Assembly (NCBI GenBank): GCA_026008535.1
Contig: BRKX01000006.1
Location: forward strand, 6,222,501 to 6,286,500
Direction: 5' to 3'
DNA from: Perilla frutescens
Lineage: Eukaryota; Streptophyta; Magnoliopsida; Lamiales; Lamiaceae
DNA length: 64,000 bases
Part shown: positions 60,419 to 64,000 of the stretch, piece after piece
Numbering within the stretch: position 1 is the first letter of the stretch
How the letters are laid out: every line of letters starts with the position of its first letter
Notes under the pieces: model-generated
What the model was told of the DNA's origin: nothing
Databases searched by the model: none
Seen by the model: only the letters and a program-made list of their open reading frames with translations
Position numbers and translations under genes: made by a program

Positions 60419-63400
60419 CTAGACCACACCTGCATCAGTGATGAAAAATGGAGGTAGATGATGCTCCAAGACGGCCAGTAACTCTCTCCTTTGGCCAGGC
60501 TCATTCAGAACCAACCCTCCGAGCCTCCTAGCAGCTTCGACGAGCTGCCCCCTATGCCTTTGTGACAACAACCTCCCTCCTGCCTTAACGCACTCCCTAT
60601 ACAGAGGCAGGTAGGCTATCGCCACCCTCAGGGGGGCGGGCAGATCTCTCAAACAAATCGGTGAGTTGCCCCATCTCAAAATCTGAACTAGGTTCGAAAA
60701 GTGTCTCTCTCCTTCTCTTAGTCCATCCAAGAATGCTGCATCGGACCAGTGTTCTTTAAGGAATGCTCTTAACTCAGGAGCAATAGCGTCATCTTCTGAT
60801 CTGGCGATGCTGTCAGCAACAGCATAGGTCGCAACAGGATCCCCTAAAAAGTCTGAATGGAGGAGGAATGCTACCCCATCAAGAGAGCCACCACTTCGCT
60901 CGCCAGCTGCCTTAAGTATTTCAATACTGAGGGCAGCAAGAACATGCTGAGGAACATGAGGGAGGAGATATGCTGCAACACCTACTTGACTGCTTGAAGT
61001 GGCAGCGGTAAGGGCAAGACAGAGTTCCATGTCTCGGCAACCCCTTTGAACAAACCACTGAACAACTGGCATGCAACCCCTCTCCGCAGCTCTCATCAGA
61101 GGGCCCAAGAAAGCCATAGCATTACCCTCTTCGACTAGACATTCCATAGTACCAATTTTACCATAGTGTGAAGCAAAGCCCAAGGCCAGATCAACATCCA
61201 CATCCAAGCTGTTCCTTTGAGCAATCTAATAGACAAATACAACAAGTAAGCCAGCATGCTAGATCAACTTATCCATGCAAAAATATGAATCTGTAATTGT
61301 TCATGAAAAATGTGGATGCAGGCATGCAACACTGCAAAGCATGCTACAAGCTTAGTTCTACACACAGAAGGCGTGGAATATAAAACAAGCTCTGAAGTAT
61401 ATGAACCTAAAAACTGTGATGATGATGTGAAGATCAATACCCCAATAAAATGAGCAGGGTTATCGCCAACAGCACAAGGTTAAGCATCCAGACCATCAGG
61501 CTTAAAGAAAACTATAGGAAAGACTTAACAGCAAATAAAATAAAGCACAATCAAATCTGTAGTCATTAGAGAAGTCGTGTGATATTAACATATCAAACTG
61601 GAGGTATTAGCGCAACTGCGCAAGAGCATCAAAACATCTTAACAATAAGTGACTAGAGTCAATTGGAATTCTGACCCAAGCTGATCATCTTAGGCAGGGG
61701 CATATTACATGTTCAGTAGATGGTGACTAGGATATGCGACAGTCATTTAGTGTGTGTCGTATTAGATTGAGTATGATTAGGGTGGAAAGAAGTCAGGATA
61801 TCACAATACAATATGTGAATTGGAGTGACTACAGAGTACTGGGATGAAGTAGCTTAGGAGTAACTTTAAGCAAATAAATAAAAATTGTGATATGAAGAAG
61901 AAAAATAAATATAAAAAAAGTACAAGCTGTCTGGAAAGTGGCACCCCACAAGTTTCTAATGTATTTGCAATAATGGAGAAATCTAAACTGCTTAGGTAAA
62001 TTGGAAAATAAACCAAAACCTTAGGCAAGTAGATTTAGTGAGAAGAAAGTCGATAATCAAACAAAGAACTATGTCCCTAAAGGTGGGAACACAAAGTATT
62101 CACAGCAGTCATATAGTTAATAAAAATATTGCTTATCAATACACATTAAAAAAAGGATTACCTGCAACAAAATGCGAACAAGTTCAGTACTCCCAAAGCG
62201 AGAAGCCTCCAAAAAACACTGATTAACATTGTCTGCACCACCCTCAACTAGCATGCCCAACAATCCTTGGATTGCAGTAGCTGATATACCTGATGCCCAA
62301 CCAGGATCGAATGAACTAGAGAAAAGTGTAAGTGGGAAGCATGCTGCATCAAATGCTTCGGTAAAATCCTTCCCAGTAAGATGGTTGCCTGCAAGATCTA
62401 GGAATGTCTTGAAAGCAGATAACTGTAGTTGGATCTCAACAGGAGAATTATGGCCTACTCGGTCCCTATTTCCCTGGCAGCGAGAATGGAAACTTATACA
62501 TTTAAGAGCCCACTCAGTAAATTTCTGGACTTTAAAGCCAGCTTCAGCCTTCAAGACTTCATCCCCATTGCACTCTTGAAGCCTTTCATGTAACCTGCCA
62601 GGATGGATGATGAGAATGTTCAGATCATAGGCAAGAATGTCTGTAGCAGCACCAAAAGCGGCAGAAAACACTAGGTAAGCTTCACAACTAATTGAAGCAG
62701 CACTGTAACAGCCAAGATATCGATCACGTTTTCTCTTCATCATATCATTGAATAGTGGGATTTGATATTTCATACAAGCAATTCAACCAAGATTCATTCA
62801 AAGAAATAAGGAATATTGTTAACAAATGTTGAGTATTTATTTACCTTTACACGCCCTCATAAGTTTGGACCCAAAGAATAGTAGTACGAAAGTAATTTTA
62901 AGGGAAACAGGAACCTAGCCTAGCAACATGTAGCGCAAGTTGCAAATTACTTTCCTAAGGGGTCACCAGATAGTACAGGTGAAATTTGATTACCTTTGCG
63001 CCATTACAGTAACAGTGTCAGCAAGGCTCATTGTGCGACTTTGGCAAGCAGAAACACATGACGCAAGAAATGAAGTCCTAAGTGCTGCTCTAGTAAAGTC
63101 ATACGCGCCATTAGCAATGATCTTCTTGATTAAACCAGTAATTCCATATAATTCTTGTTGTGTGCTCAAAAACCAAATTGAATCCAAAGCAATACACAGG
63201 GCATCATTTAGCGTCTGGGGATCAGCCAACAAGATCAGACTCTCAGCAAGCTCCCAATCATGGGAACTCACAGCACCCTGAAACAACCGACCTAATTCAA
63301 TTCTATCTTGTCGACTGAGCTTCCTCCCACTCTTTCCAGGCTGAGAATCAGAAGCAGCCAATCTGGATTTCAGTTTCTCAGCACCACAGCTACAAGAGTT

Positions 63401-63691
63401 AATGCTGATGTCTTCCTTAATAACAAGCGGAGCTTCTCTTGAGAAAACCACATTTCCATGGGTTTCTCCCTCGCACTTCTCCGAACTAAAGACAACAATA
63501 TCAGATTCATGTTTTCCCTCATTGCTCATCCTCGTTATTTCTGACTCAGCAGTTTCCATTTCCATCATTTCAATTTCAGAACATTGAGGCTCATCCATAT
63601 TGACCTGATTCCCAATGTCCAATCCTTTGCTTTCCATTTCCCTACCAGTCCCCCCTTCTCTATTAAATACAATCACTTTCTTTGTTTCCAT
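60419..63691 (-). CDS. SKIP35: Ankyrin-repeat protein SKIP35-like, three exons
   Basis: Minus-strand exons 62994-63691, 62162-62594, 60419-61225; GT-AG, phases 2 and 0; 645 residues. SKIP35 was named as an SKP1/ASK-interacting partner, suggesting SCF ubiquitin-ligase contact, but its role is poorly known. The first 120 residues are acidic and variable. Then follow RLFQGAVSSHDWELAESLIL, LHERLQECNGDEVLKAEAG, LSAFKTFLDLAGNHLTGKDF and FGSTELVRILLQ. The ankyrin-like part reads VDVDLALGFASHYGKIGTME and AAERGCMPVVQWFVQRGCRD, and the C-terminal domain contains SPICLRDLPAPLRVAIAYLP and ends with the LEHHLPPFF region. Start chosen at ATG 63689-63691 (METKKVIVF); the frame is open three codons further to a TTG only. 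Intact. Confidence 0.92.
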
Positions 63692-64000
63692 TGGTCTCAA
63701 ACACGTAACACGACTGGAAAAGGCAGCAATAAAAACTCACGAAATCTCAGTTTTTCCAACTTTCACCCATTCCAGTACTTTCAGCGAAAACCTCAGGCCA
63801 TCAATACCTATTTACTTAATTAGTAGTATCAAATAAACCCTTATAACTTCTGGCAGAGGAAATCCCAAATCTAAAATTCTTAATTATGAACTATCCACAA
63901 AATTCCTAACCAAAAAGGGAAAAAACCACGCAGGAAAACCGGATAAAAATACCAGTTCAGAGATTCAAACCATTCTCCATAAACCAAAAAAAAAAGAGCA
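63692..64000 (-). other. 5' flank of the SKIP35-like gene
   Basis: Probable leader and proximal promoter (minus strand), cut by the window edge. No other gene seen. Confidence 0.5.

Overview
The window is nuclear DNA of a eudicot plant, probably an asterid. The evidence is AT-rich intergenic DNA, GT-AG introns, many microsatellites, plant-specific gene families and dense nested plant transposons. I cannot fix the species from the sequence. Host genes are few and sit at the two flanks. The middle, about 18.8-58 kb, is almost all mobile DNA.

Host genes, in order: a nine-exon ADP-glucose pyrophosphorylase small-subunit paralogue of the APS2 type, with catalytic motifs replaced (+, 3818-6146); TOM9-2/plant Tom22 (+, 7321-7617); cytosolic ribosomal protein eL20/RPL18a, four exons (-, 11704-13440); a two-WHy-domain LEA14-like protein (+, 16762-18628) with a large 5'-leader intron carrying a 298-bp tandem duplication; an ARGOS/OSR organ-size membrane protein with a long CT/GA-rich leader (+, 59046-59384); and an ankyrin-repeat SKIP35-like protein (-, 60419-63691).

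Mobile DNA: hAT-like MITEs (259-800, 14478-14974, remnant at 6.6-7.0 kb); three Stowaway-type MITEs; a Tourist-like MITE nested in another inverted-repeat element (19.7-21.5 kb); a decayed PIF/Harbinger element with TTA duplication (21617-23450); a three-level nest at 23.9-31.0 kb whose innermost member is a complete but broken Ty1-copia element with both LTRs; a solo LTR with a perfect 5-bp duplication (36392-37542); a CACTA element with a perfect CAT duplication (51566-53389); and a Cassandra-like LTR with a 5S-rRNA-derived domain (about 53.9-54.2 kb).

The most unusual object is a very large MULE of about 15 kb (about 31.6-47.0 kb), bounded by diverged inverted repeats. It carries a FAR1-type MULE transposase (-, broken) and several cargo genes: a DUF1985-Ulp1 SUMO-protease-like gene (+) with correct splice phases but one in-frame stop, an apparently intact GRF-zinc-finger/membrane-anchor gene (+), a Myb/SANT-like gene (-), and a further unassigned coding remnant (-). 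A G-rich minisatellite and a solo LTR also lie inside. Gene functions are inferred from protein motifs read by eye; splice sites are manual predictions.
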